The notes below the pieces were generated by a model. That model worked only from the letters and a program-made list of their open reading frames with translations. It was not told the origin of the DNA and ran no database searches. The position numbers and the translations under genes were made by a program. A stretch of 64,000 nucleotides of DNA from Nisaea sp. Lineage in GTDB: Bacteria > Pseudomonadota > Alphaproteobacteria > Thalassobaculales > Thalassobaculaceae. The first letter of the stretch is position 1; every line of letters starts with the position of its first letter. Positions 25,318 to 34,327 of this stretch are shown piece after piece. The stretch is taken from positions 186,001-250,000 of the forward strand of contig NZ_JAXMNY010000004.1 of NCBI RefSeq assembly GCF_034670185.1. The letters are read 5' to 3'.

Positions 25318-27357
25318 ATGACCCGAGATCCGCTTCTGCAGCCCTTCCAGCTCAAGCACCTCACCCTGCGCAACCGGCTGATGTCCACAGCGCACGAACC
25401 CGCCTATTCAGAAGACGGCCTGCCGACCGACCGCTACCGGCTCTATCATCTGGAAAAGGCCAAGGGCGGCATCGCCATGACCATGACGGCGGGCTCCGCA
25501 ATCGTCTCCGAGGACAGCCCAGCCGCCTTCGGCAACCTGCATGCCTATCGCGACGAGATCGTTCCGCACCTGAAACGCATTGCGGACGACTGCCACGAAT
25601 ACGGCACCGCCGTGATGATCCAGATCACCCATCTCGGCCGCCGGACCAACTGGAACAAGGCGGACTGGCTGCCGGTCCTCGCCCCGTCTCCGGTTCGGGA
25701 GCCGGCGCACCGGGCCTTTCCGAAGGAAGCCGAGGACTGGGATCTCGACCGTATCGCGGAGGATTACGCTACTGCCGCCGAACGAATGCAGGCCGCGGGC
25801 CTCGACGGTATAGAGCTGGAAGCGTACGGCCACCTGCTCGACGGCTTCTGGTCACCGGCGACGAATTTCCGCGAGGACGAGCATAATGGCAGCCTCGACA
25901 ACCGGTTGCGCTTCACCCGCCGGGTACTCGACAGCATCCGCGACCGGGTCGGCGCCGATTTCATCGTCGGCCTGCGGCTGGTCGCGGACGAGCAGTGGGA
26001 CAAGGGGATCTCGAAGGATGAGGGAATAGAGATCTGCCGTCGGCTGGTCGGCACCGGCCAGGTCGACTTCCTCAATGTTATCCGGGGCCACATCGACAGC
26101 GATGCGGCATTGTCGAACGTCATCCCGGTCCAGGGCATGCCGGCATCCCCGCATCTCGATTTCGCCGGCGAGGTACGGGCAAAAACCAGATTTCCGGTGT
26201 TCCATGCGGCCCGGATCGCGGATGTCGCCACGGCCCGGCACGCCGTAGCCGAGGGCAAGCTGGATATGGTCGGCATGACCCGCGCCCATATCGCCGATCC
26301 GCATATCGCCCTGAAGCTGAGCCAGGGCCGCGAACACGATATCCGGCCCTGCGTCGGCGCCACCTATTGCCTTGACCGGATCTATGAAGGACACGAGGCG
26401 CTCTGCATCCACAATGCAGCGACCGGGCGCGAGCTGACCATGCCGCAGATCATTTCGACAACGGAAGGACCACGCAAGCGCATCACCGTGGTCGGCGCCG
26501 GTCCGGCAGGCCTGGAAGCCGCCCGGGTCGCGGCCGCGCGGGGGCATCATGTGCGTGTCTTCGAAGCGGCGCCAAACGCGGGCGGGCAGGTTCGTCTGGC
26601 GGCACAGAGCCGGCGCCGATCCGAGTTGATCGGCATTGTCGACTGGCGTCTGGCACAGCTTGAGGCAGCCGGGGTACAGATCAGCTTCAATACCTATGCC
26701 GAAGCGGTGGACGTTCTGGCGGAAGAGCCGGATTTCGTCTTTATCGCCACCGGCGGCCTGCCGAACACAGAGATCCTCGAAGAAGGCAACGCGCTGGTGC
26801 ATTCGAGCTGGGACGTACTGTCTGGCGATCTTTCGGCAACCGGCCGGGTGCTGGTCTTTGATGATAATGGCGGTCATCCCGGCATGCAGGCGGCTGAAAT
26901 GCTGATCGAGAAGGGCGCGGAGGTCGAAATCGTCACGCCGGAGCGCTTTTTTGCCCCGGAGATCGGCGGGCTGAACCATGTCGCCTATGCCAAGGCGCTG
27001 CACCAGTCAGCCAGCCGGATCACGATCAACACCCGACTGATTGGCGTCTCCCGCAACGGCAACGAGCTGCTCGTCACACTTGGCTCTGATTACGGAGAGC
27101 GAACGGAAACCCGAACGGTGGATCATGTTGTGGTCGAACACGGCACCCTGCCGATGGACGAGCTTTATTTCGATCTGAAACCGCAGTCCCGCAATCTCGG
27201 CGCCGTGGATTACAAGGCCCTGATCCGGGGCGAGGACGCCTTCCCGGCACGCAATCCCGACGCCGGTTTCACATTGGCCCGGATTGGGGATGCCGTGGCC
27301 TCCCGCAACATCCACGCATCGATCTATGACGGATTGCGCTTCGCCAAGGACCTCTAG
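25318..27357 (+). CDS. NADH:flavin oxidoreductase of the TMADH / 2,4-dienoyl-CoA reductase family
   Basis: A 679-residue enzyme. Residues 1-335 are an Old Yellow Enzyme barrel for FMN (PFQLKHLTLRNRLM start). Residues 345-363 form the iron-sulfur segment. Residues 388-670 are an FAD/NAD-binding part (ITVVGAGPAGLEAARVAAARGH). Trimethylamine dehydrogenase uses cysteines C345, C348, C351 and C364 for its 4Fe-4S cluster. Here C345, C351 and C363 are present but position 348 is alanine (CVGATYC). The same pattern is, as far as I recall, found in N-methylproline demethylase-like members. The substrate may therefore be an N-methylated compound. The 3' end overlaps the convergent DUF599 gene by 4 bp. 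Confidence 0.92.
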   Translation: MTRDPLLQPFQLKHLTLRNRLMSTAHEPAYSEDGLPTDRYRLYHLEKAKGGIAMTMTAGSAIVSEDSPAAFGNLHAYRDEIVPHLKRIADDCHEYGTAVMIQITHLGRRTNWNKADWLPVLAPSPVREPAHRAFPKEAEDWDLDRIAEDYATAAERMQAAGLDGIELEAYGHLLDGFWSPATNFREDEHNGSLDNRLRFTRRVLDSIRDRVGADFIVGLRLVADEQWDKGISKDEGIEICRRLVGTGQVDFLNVIRGHIDSDAALSNVIPVQGMPASPHLDFAGEVRAKTRFPVFHAARIADVATARHAVAEGKLDMVGMTRAHIADPHIALKLSQGREHDIRPCVGATYCLDRIYEGHEALCIHNAATGRELTMPQIISTTEGPRKRITVVGAGPAGLEAARVAAARGHHVRVFEAAPNAGGQVRLAAQSRRRSELIGIVDWRLAQLEAAGVQISFNTYAEAVDVLAEEPDFVFIATGGLPNTEILEEGNALVHSSWDVLSGDLSATGRVLVFDDNGGHPGMQAAEMLIEKGAEVEIVTPERFFAPEIGGLNHVAYAKALHQSASRITINTRLIGVSRNGNELLVTLGSDYGERTETRTVDHVVVEHGTLPMDELYFDLKPQSRNLGAVDYKALIRGEDAFPARNPDAGFTLARIGDAVASRNIHASIYDGLRFAKDL

Positions 27358-28052
27358 TCGCGACGTACTGTACGCAGAGCCCGGGAGCGGAACTCACGGC
27401 GATGGAGAACCGCGACCACCCAGAGCGAGGCGGCGATGAAGGCGAAGGGATGCACGAACCAGGTGCAGACGGCGAGGCCGAAGTAATAGGAGTGCACGCC
27501 GCCATTGTAATGCCGGGCAGCCAGGCTCGCGAGCTCCGCCGCAACCCCGGCCCGCTCACGGCCGACCTCCCGCAGATCCTCAATTTCCGGCTGCGGGATC
27601 GCGCCCAGAACCACGGCCGCGTTGTTGTGCAGCCTGATCGACCAGGCAAGCCGGAAGAAGGCATTGGTAAAGATGAAGATCAGCAAGGCGATCTTCAGGC
27701 CGAACCGGTCCTGACTTGTTTCGGCGAGGAAACGAAATCGATTGAGCACAGCGACAGCCTGCTCTGACGCACCGAAGACGGCGGCCAGACCGCCAACCAC
27801 GAAAATGCTGGTCGAGGCCATGAAGGCCGAGTTCCCGGCAAGCGACCGGAGAATCTGGATATCGATGATCCGGTTTTCCCGGGTAGCGGAGGCCTCGAAC
27901 CAGTCGCGCCGCCAGGCCTGCATGGCCGCCGGCAGCCCGTGCCCACGCTTGATTCTGACCGCCACGAATGTCTCGTACCCGAACCAGCAGGTTATGAAGA
28001 TCGCCAGCGCGACCAGATCGTCGCGCCGCAGCATGTCCAAGAGTGATTCCAT
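27354..28052 (-). CDS. DUF599 family membrane protein
   Basis: A 232-residue protein with about four hydrophobic segments (LVALAIFITCWFGYE; a segment near residue 80; IALLIFIFTNAFFRLAWS; LAVCTWFVHPFAFIAASLWVVAVLH). The motif sequence HNNAAVVLGAIP and the RRDWF segment near the N-terminus match DUF599 proteins. The function is unknown. ATG 28052 has GAGGAGG with a 5-nt spacer, better than the upstream 28076 codon. It overlaps the stop of the convergent flavoenzyme gene by 4 bp. Confidence 0.9.
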   Translation of the reverse strand: MESLLDMLRRDDLVALAIFITCWFGYETFVAVRIKRGHGLPAAMQAWRRDWFEASATRENRIIDIQILRSLAGNSAFMASTSIFVVGGLAAVFGASEQAVAVLNRFRFLAETSQDRFGLKIALLIFIFTNAFFRLAWSIRLHNNAAVVLGAIPQPEIEDLREVGRERAGVAAELASLAARHYNGGVHSYYFGLAVCTWFVHPFAFIAASLWVVAVLHRREFRSRALRTVRRD

Positions 28053-28132
28053 TGCGGCCTCCTCGCCCCGGCACAAACTTATCCTGCCAGTATCGGGACA
28101 CCTAGCAGCCTGGGTCAGATTCCAGAGGTCGC

Positions 28133-29386
28133 TCAGGTGACCCGGTTAAGCACCCGGGCACGGATTGTGCCCTCAAGCGAGCGCACGGCACGGATCACCT
28201 TGTCCGCCTCGGGAACATGCCCCTCAGCGTCGAGCACGACATACCCTATCTCACCGTCCGTCTGGTAATGCTGGGCCGCGATATTGATATTGTGGGCCGC
28301 AAACACGTCGTTCAGGCGCCCGAGCTCACCCGGCAAGTTTCGCTGCACCTGGATGAAACGGGTGCCGGCCGGACGCGGGTGAAGCTGCACTTCGGGAAAA
28401 TTCACCGCCCCGGCAGTCGACCCGACATCGGAATATTCGATCATCTTGCGGATGACTTCCTCGCCGATACGCTCCTGCGCTTCCTCGGTCGAGCCGCCGA
28501 CATGTGGCGTCAGGATCACGTTGTCGAGCCCCTGCAGCGGAGACTGGAACGGGTCCGCGTTCGATTTCGGCTCTGTCGGGAATACGTCCACCGCCGCACC
28601 GGCGAGATGCCCGCTTTTCAATGCGGCTGCCAGCGCGTCCACATCCAGAATGGTGCCACGGGCATTGTTGATGAGATAAGCGCCCGGCTTCATCTTGGCG
28701 ATTTCGCGGGCACCGATCATGTCCTTCGTTTCCGGGGTTTCCGGCAGGTGCAGGGAAACCACATCGGAGGCTTCCAGGAGTTCATCGAGTGTTGCCGCCG
28801 GTTCCACATTGCCGTGACTGAGCTTGTCGGAGCGATCGAAATAGATCACCCGCATGCCCATTCCCTCGGCCAGGTTCGCCAGCTGTGTGCCGATATTGCC
28901 ATACCCGACGATCCCGAGCGTCTTGCCGCGAATTTCCCGGCTGCCCGCTGCCGATTTCTCCCACCGGCTCTCATGTGCCCCGACAGACCGCGGAAAGACT
29001 CGCCGAAACAACATGACGATCTCGGCAATGGTCAATTCAGCCACGCTGCGCGTATTCGAGAACGGCGCATTGAAGACTGGAATGCCCTTGCGCTTCGCCG
29101 CCTCCAGATCGACCTGATTGGTACCGACCGAAAAACAACCGAGCGCGATCAGCTTATCGGTCGAGGCGATGACGCTTTCCGTCACCTTGGTGCGCGAGCG
29201 AATACCGAGAAGCCGAACATCGGCCAGCGCGGCTTTCAGCGCATCCTCCTCCAGTGCTTTCGCCTGCCGCTCTATGCAGGGATACCCAGCGATCTCAAGC
29301 TGCCGAATTGCTGTTTCGGAAATGCCCTCAAGCAGCAGGAATTTGATTTTTTCCTTGGGCAGGGAGGGGTTCTTAATCTTGCTCAT
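28133..29386 (-). CDS. serA: D-3-phosphoglycerate dehydrogenase
   Basis: A 417-residue NAD-dependent dehydrogenase for the first step of serine synthesis. The Rossmann motif GIVGYGNIGTQLANLAEGMG is at about residues 159-178. The catalytic Arg (NNARGTILD), Glu and His (LTPHVGGSTEEA) are in place. The last 75 residues form an ACT domain (NLPGELGRLNDVFAAHNINI), so serine feedback inhibition is expected. The length fits the short E. coli-type SerA rather than the 530-residue form. No partner serC/serB is next to it. Confidence 0.93.
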   Translation of the reverse strand: MSKIKNPSLPKEKIKFLLLEGISETAIRQLEIAGYPCIERQAKALEEDALKAALADVRLLGIRSRTKVTESVIASTDKLIALGCFSVGTNQVDLEAAKRKGIPVFNAPFSNTRSVAELTIAEIVMLFRRVFPRSVGAHESRWEKSAAGSREIRGKTLGIVGYGNIGTQLANLAEGMGMRVIYFDRSDKLSHGNVEPAATLDELLEASDVVSLHLPETPETKDMIGAREIAKMKPGAYLINNARGTILDVDALAAALKSGHLAGAAVDVFPTEPKSNADPFQSPLQGLDNVILTPHVGGSTEEAQERIGEEVIRKMIEYSDVGSTAGAVNFPEVQLHPRPAGTRFIQVQRNLPGELGRLNDVFAAHNINIAAQHYQTDGEIGYVVLDAEGHVPEADKVIRAVRSLEGTIRARVLNRVT

Positions 29387-29691
29387 TCTGGCTCGGGTCC
29401 GGAAGGGTTTCGATCGGCAATGATGCGTATAACGCTTTCACTCGACACGTTGGTGCCGCAGCGGCCGTACAGTTATAGAGACATCAGCCGATTCGCAAGA
29501 CGACGCCGCGTCGCATAGTCATAAAGACCGACATCGAGGCGGAAGCCTGCGACTCCGGTCAAAGAATAGACTCACCCAGAGCGGGCACCCAGAACGGGGA
29601 GTTTACTTTTTGGAAAGTCTGCCTGTGCAAACTGGGTCTGCGTAGGGGGCTGTCGGGGGATGGCGATGCGCTTGATATGAGGGAATATTGC
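29387..29691. other. Intergenic region between serA and PAS-protein gene
   Basis: A 305-bp divergent gap. It should contain the promoters of serA and of the PAS protein. I see no riboswitch-like fold, RNA gene or coding frame that I can support. Confidence 0.4.
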
Positions 29692-30315
29692 ATGTCGCGT
29701 TGGACCACGCGCCGACCGGAGTGTTTTGGGAGTATTGCGGAAGCCCTGCCCAATTTCACGACGCGGAGCTGCAAGTTGCTTGCGACCGGATATGCCAGCC
29801 TGATCGAACGCGGCGATGGGGGCATCCCGCCGAAAAACGGTTTGGACATCACGGATTTCGCCCCGGCCATGGCGAATGTCGCGCTTACGGCTGTGACGCT
29901 CGGCTCGACCTGCGTTTTCCGAATTGCCGGCGAAGCACTCCTCCAACGCTTCGGACGGAATCTGACCGGCGTCGACTATTACGAACTGGTCGATCCGGTG
30001 CGGCGAGACCATGCCATGCGATCGATGGAATTGGTTGTCAGCACTCCCTGCGGCTTTCGCACCGAACTTCTTCAACGATACGACAATGGAGAGGAATACG
30101 CGGCCGAGGCCTGTGCTTTTCCGCTGCGATCCGACGAGCCCGGTATCGACGGATTCATTTTCTTGGCAGACGAACAACTGGATCAACCGCAGGTCAGCTC
30201 GGCGATCCGATCTCGCATGATCGAATCAGTCGTGACACGGCGCGATTTTATCGATCTCGGCTTCGGAACCGATACCAGCTACGAAGATCTTGTCCCTCGA
30301 GACGCACTGGCCTAG
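29692..30315 (+). CDS. PAS-domain protein (PAS_5-like), function unknown
   Basis: A 207-residue protein. The middle part (ALTAVTLGSTCVFRIAGEALLQRFGRNLTGVDYYELVDP, about residues 68-105) matches the PAS-like domain found in many alphaproteobacterial stand-alone proteins of the PAS_5/DUF1488-type group. A polar tail follows and no output domain is present. ATG 29692 is favoured by GAGGG at 29679-29683 with an 8-nt spacer; the alternative ATG at 29677 overlaps that site. The gene overlaps the convergent VOC gene by 4 bp. Confidence 0.8.
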   Translation: MSRWTTRRPECFGSIAEALPNFTTRSCKLLATGYASLIERGDGGIPPKNGLDITDFAPAMANVALTAVTLGSTCVFRIAGEALLQRFGRNLTGVDYYELVDPVRRDHAMRSMELVVSTPCGFRTELLQRYDNGEEYAAEACAFPLRSDEPGIDGFIFLADEQLDQPQVSSAIRSRMIESVVTRRDFIDLGFGTDTSYEDLVPRDALA

Positions 30316-30959
30316 CAGACCAGTACGGGCGATGCATCCTGGCGCGATATCTCCGCCGCGATCCCGGCGGGGCCGCTTTCAATCTCGACCATATGCCGGA
30401 CGCCCAGCTGGGAGAGCGTTCTATCCAGCCATGCCGGGTCCGGGTGGCGAAGCAGGATTCTGGAGATTCCGAGACCAAGCTCAGGCATCCGCATCGCCGG
30501 ATGCGGACCCTCGGGCCATTGAATGAAAACCGGCAAGGTCCCGCCCTCCGGCAAATCTCCATCATCGCGAACGGCAATCCGCCAGGTCAGATCTCCCCGG
30601 CTGACCTGAACCGGCCTACCCAGATCGAGACCAAGATCCCGGGCCGCGCCAAGCACGGCGTCCAGGTCGTCCGTCGCCACAATCCAGGAAAGCGGCCGCG
30701 GCGCCGTTTTCGTCATTTCGCGAACCGCCGGATCGTCCATCCGGTACCAGCGCACCCTGCCCGGAGCGGCTTGTTCCGGATCAATGGCGATGATCTCGAG
30801 AAAATTATCCGGCCCGGTCCGGGTCAACCTGTTGTGCGTGCCCATTTTCGGATGTGCGCCACCGACCGCCATATCGACGCCGAGCCGCTCTTTGGCCCAA
30901 TCGACCCCGGCTTCAAGGTCGGCGGCGACAAGGGCGAGATGATCGAAAACAAGGCGCAT
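30312..30959 (-). CDS. VOC family (glyoxalase_3-like) protein
   Basis: A 215-residue protein. It starts MRLVFDHLALVAADLEAGVDW, the first beta-alpha unit of a vicinal-oxygen-chelate fold, with candidate metal ligands H7 and E-containing segments (NFLEIIAID). The family spans dioxygenases, isomerases and resistance proteins, so the function is open. The start at 30959 has GGAG 8 nt upstream; a longer frame to 31211 has no domain similarity. Confidence 0.85.
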   Translation of the reverse strand: MRLVFDHLALVAADLEAGVDWAKERLGVDMAVGGAHPKMGTHNRLTRTGPDNFLEIIAIDPEQAAPGRVRWYRMDDPAVREMTKTAPRPLSWIVATDDLDAVLGAARDLGLDLGRPVQVSRGDLTWRIAVRDDGDLPEGGTLPVFIQWPEGPHPAMRMPELGLGISRILLRHPDPAWLDRTLSQLGVRHMVEIESGPAGIAAEISRQDASPVLVC

Positions 30960-31306
30960 GAGAGTCACTCCGGCAAAAGGATTGTCTCCAACTATAGCGG
31001 GCGCTTCTTCGCCGAAGCCATGGAGAATTCCGACCGGTACTCTCGCGACTTTCGTGATCGTTTTGGGAATGGAACAATTGACAGACTGGCTGAGGCGAAA
31101 GATCGCGTAAGGCTGCAGCATTCTGTTCACCTCATTAGTTCCACGCCCGGATCTCCCTATATTCGATATGACAATTTGAATTTTCCCGCGATCTGACGCA
31201 TCCTTAACCATAACCGGACCGTGTAATTCAGAGATTGCGGGATTCGGATCGGTTGACCGCAGCGGTCCACACCATCGTCTTCTTCAGTAAATGTGGGGGC
31301 GGACCG
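30960..31306. other. Intergenic region, divergent promoters of VOC gene and CFA synthase gene
   Basis: A 347-bp gap with an AT-rich centre around 31160-31230. Promoters for both flanking genes must lie here. I find no convincing RNA gene, repeat or additional coding frame. Confidence 0.35.
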
Positions 31307-32545
31307 ATGTTGTTTGCGAATCTCCTGTCCCGGATGATCAAGACCGGAACGATCACGATTATCGGACCTGGCGGCAAACGCCGGAGTGTTGGATCGGGCG
31401 CACCGTCCGTCACGATCCGCGTGCATGACCGGGTAACCGACTTGCAGCTTGCGCTGTATCCTCAGCTCACACTCGGCGAAGCCTACATGGACGGCCGGCT
31501 AAGCATCGAAGAAGGTCGGCTCTACGATCTGATCGAGATCGGCATGGTGAATTACCAGCGCCTTGAACATCAGCCTCTGCAGCGAATGCTCGGCGCTATA
31601 AGCTGGGCGGTACGGGGGCTGCAGCAATACAATCCAATCAGCCGCTCGCGCGAGAACGTGGCCCACCACTACGATCTCTCCAGCGCCCTCTATGACAGCT
31701 TCCTCGATCCGCAACGGCAGTATTCCTGCGCTTACTTCTCCCAACCCGGCATGGGACTCGACGCTGCGCAGGAGGCAAAAATTCGGCATATCGCGGCGAA
31801 GCTTCTGTTGAAGCCGGGACAACGGGTGCTCGATATCGGCTGCGGCTGGGGCGGGCTTGCCATTGCTCTGGCCCGGATGGCGGATGTCGAGGTGCTCGGG
31901 GTCACCCTCTCGGAAGAGCAGCACAAGAGCGCCGTCGCCAGGGCACAGGCATCCGGCCTGTCGGACCAGGTCCGGTTCGAGCTGATGGATTACCGCCTGA
32001 TCGAGGAGAAGTTCGACCGCATCGTCTCGGTCGGCATGTTCGAGCATGTCGGCGCCGGCCATTATCCGGACTTCTTTGGGAAGATCCGGAGCACCCTGAA
32101 AGAAGACGGGGTCGCATTACTGCATTCCATCGGCCGCATGGACGGTCCGGGCGTCACCAATCCCTGGATCAGACGCTATATTTTCCCCGGCGGCTATTCG
32201 CCGGCCCTTTCCGAAGTGCTGCCGGAAATCGAACGGCAAGCGCTCTGGGTGGCCGATGTCGAGATCCTCCGCCTGCATTATGCCGAGACCCTGCGACACT
32301 GGCGCGAGCGGTTCATGGCCAAGCGGGACGCCATGGCTAAGCTCTATGACGAACGTTTCTGCCGGATGTGGGAGTTCTACCTGATCAGCTCCGAACTCTC
32401 TTTCCGGCGCTTCGGTCACATGGTGTTTCAGGTGCAGATGGCGCTCGACCAGGAAGCCGTTCCGCTGACCCGCGACTATATCACCGACTATGACCGCGAC
32501 ATGCCGACGGCACTGCGCGCGGTCCGGGAACGGGCGTCGCAGTAA
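31307..32545 (+). CDS. cfa: Cyclopropane-fatty-acyl-phospholipid synthase
   Basis: A 412-residue SAM-dependent enzyme that adds a methylene bridge to unsaturated membrane lipids. A small N-terminal lipid-binding domain comes first. The methyltransferase domain then has LDIGCGWGGLAIALA (motif I, about residue 178), and the family's EHVGAGHYPDFF segment, where the bicarbonate-site Glu and His are found. YSCAYF, conserved before the methyltransferase fold, is present. ATG 31307 is chosen because the upstream frame from 31235 adds a Cys/His segment not seen in the family. Convergent with the hydantoinase operon (3-bp gap). Confidence 0.94.
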   Translation: MLFANLLSRMIKTGTITIIGPGGKRRSVGSGAPSVTIRVHDRVTDLQLALYPQLTLGEAYMDGRLSIEEGRLYDLIEIGMVNYQRLEHQPLQRMLGAISWAVRGLQQYNPISRSRENVAHHYDLSSALYDSFLDPQRQYSCAYFSQPGMGLDAAQEAKIRHIAAKLLLKPGQRVLDIGCGWGGLAIALARMADVEVLGVTLSEEQHKSAVARAQASGLSDQVRFELMDYRLIEEKFDRIVSVGMFEHVGAGHYPDFFGKIRSTLKEDGVALLHSIGRMDGPGVTNPWIRRYIFPGGYSPALSEVLPEIERQALWVADVEILRLHYAETLRHWRERFMAKRDAMAKLYDERFCRMWEFYLISSELSFRRFGHMVFQVQMALDQEAVPLTRDYITDYDRDMPTALRAVRERASQ

Positions 32546-32548
32546 AGT

Positions 32549-34327
32549 TCACTTCTTGCGCAGAGCTGCCGTGGCCGTTTCGTCGAACGCTGCCGCAAGG
32601 GTGGCTCCCGGATCGTCAGGATCGCCGCGCAGAACGACTCCGTACTGCTCCCGCGCGGCCTCCGACGAAACAAGGCCGTCGCGCCAGTCTCGCCAGACGG
32701 CTTCCACCGGCCGGGTCAATGGGTCGCCCCAGCCGCCGCCACCGGGAGAGCTTGCCGTCAGGCGCGCCGCCGCCATGCGTTTCAGGCCGAACTTTGGGGC
32801 CAGCTCCGGCGCTCCGCCATGTTCCTGTACGTGCATTTCCCCGGCCGCGCCCCAGTGACCGCCCTTGATGCCGAACCCGGTCCGGTAGCGCAGCCCCTCG
32901 CCACGGAATGAGTAAAGTGCCGGCGTTTTGATTTCGACATCGTAATGGGCGCCGGTCCCGCCACGCCAGAGCCCGGCGCCGCCGGAGTCACACCGGAATT
33001 CCTGACGCTCGAAATGCACCGGATAGAGCCGCTCGTAAGTCTCCGCGTTGGAAATCGTCAGCCCGCCAAGGGTGCAGAGGTGACCGATCTGGTTGAAACC
33101 GTCACGGCCCTCGACGGCGCCGGCACCCGCCGCGGCCAGCCCGTGATAGAAGACATAAGGGCGGCCTTCCGTCCCGTCCCCGGCGACCTCACGGCCTGAC
33201 GTCACGCCGAATATGTTCTTCGCCCAGCCGGCGGCAGCCCGTCCCGGTGCCGCGCGGTTCAATGCCTTCCAGACGGCATGGATGATCTCATGTGCCACGA
33301 ACACGGTGTCCATGGTCGTTGCCGCGCCTTCGCGCGCGTTCACCAGGCTGCCTTCCGGGGCCACGATATCGATAACCGAAAAAGTACCCTCGTTACGCGG
33401 TATCGCCGGATCGAAAAAGGCGGCAAAGGCGGTATAGACCGCCGAATGAGTGTTCGCGACGGTCGAGTTCTTGAAGCCACGGATCTGCGGGTCGGTACCT
33501 GTGAAATCCACCTTCGCCCGACCGGCCTCAATCGTCACTTTGACCCGGACCCAGATGTCGCGCTGCTCGAAGCAATCGTTATCGCTGCGCTCCTCGCCCT
33601 CATAGACGCCAGCAGGCAATTCGGCGAGCGCGGCCCCCATGCGGCCCGCGGCATGAGAGAGGATGCCGTCGAAATAACCGAGCGCCTCGTCGACGCCGAG
33701 CTCCGCCACCAGGCTCGCCACCTGTTCGGAGCCGATCCTGGTCGAGCCGAGCATGGCGCCGAGATCGCCTTCCAGGAGGTCCGGTGTCCGGGTATTCAGC
33801 AGCAGCAGTTTCCAGAGATCCCGCCTGACCGTACCGGCCTCGACAAGCTTCAGCACCGGCAGCCGCACACCCTCCTGCCAGACCTCGGTCGCCTCCGGGT
33901 TGTACGTGCCCGCCGCACCGCCACCGATGTCGGACTGGTGCGCCCGGTTGCAGACCAGGGAAACCAGACGGCCCTCGACGAAGACCGGACGGGCGATCAC
34001 CCAGTCCGGCAGATGGTTGCCGCCGGCTGCCCAGGGATCGTTCAGCAGGAAGACATCGCCGTCCGCGATATCGCCCGCGAAGTCACGCAGGATCGCACGC
34101 GCCGCGAAGCCGCCACCGCCACTATGGATCGGAATGCCATCCGCCTGCGCCGTCACCCGGCCGTCCGGACCGGCAATGAAACAGGTGAAGTCGTGCGCCT
34201 GACTGAAGATCGGGCTGCGGGCCGTGCGCACCATCACATGCCCCATCTGCTGCGAGATGTGATCGAGCCGGTTCTGCGTCAGGGCAAGAAGAACCGGGTC
34301 GACGGCTTTCGTCCGGGGCATGCTCAT
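32549..34327 (-). CDS. Hydantoinase B / oxoprolinase family protein
   Basis: A 592-residue protein of the HyuB type. Family motifs seen are HISQQMGHVMVRTARSPIFSQAHDF near the N-terminus, FLLNDPWAAGGNHLPDW, and the Gly-rich C-terminus SSPGGGGWGDPL. With HyuA it forms an ATP-dependent amidohydrolase or carboxylase acting on hydantoins, 5-oxoproline, acetophenone or related compounds. Its ATG overlaps the TGA of the hyuA-type gene as ATGA, so the two subunits are translationally coupled. Confidence 0.93.
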   Translation of the reverse strand: MSMPRTKAVDPVLLALTQNRLDHISQQMGHVMVRTARSPIFSQAHDFTCFIAGPDGRVTAQADGIPIHSGGGGFAARAILRDFAGDIADGDVFLLNDPWAAGGNHLPDWVIARPVFVEGRLVSLVCNRAHQSDIGGGAAGTYNPEATEVWQEGVRLPVLKLVEAGTVRRDLWKLLLLNTRTPDLLEGDLGAMLGSTRIGSEQVASLVAELGVDEALGYFDGILSHAAGRMGAALAELPAGVYEGEERSDNDCFEQRDIWVRVKVTIEAGRAKVDFTGTDPQIRGFKNSTVANTHSAVYTAFAAFFDPAIPRNEGTFSVIDIVAPEGSLVNAREGAATTMDTVFVAHEIIHAVWKALNRAAPGRAAAGWAKNIFGVTSGREVAGDGTEGRPYVFYHGLAAAGAGAVEGRDGFNQIGHLCTLGGLTISNAETYERLYPVHFERQEFRCDSGGAGLWRGGTGAHYDVEIKTPALYSFRGEGLRYRTGFGIKGGHWGAAGEMHVQEHGGAPELAPKFGLKRMAAARLTASSPGGGGWGDPLTRPVEAVWRDWRDGLVSSEAAREQYGVVLRGDPDDPGATLAAAFDETATAALRKK

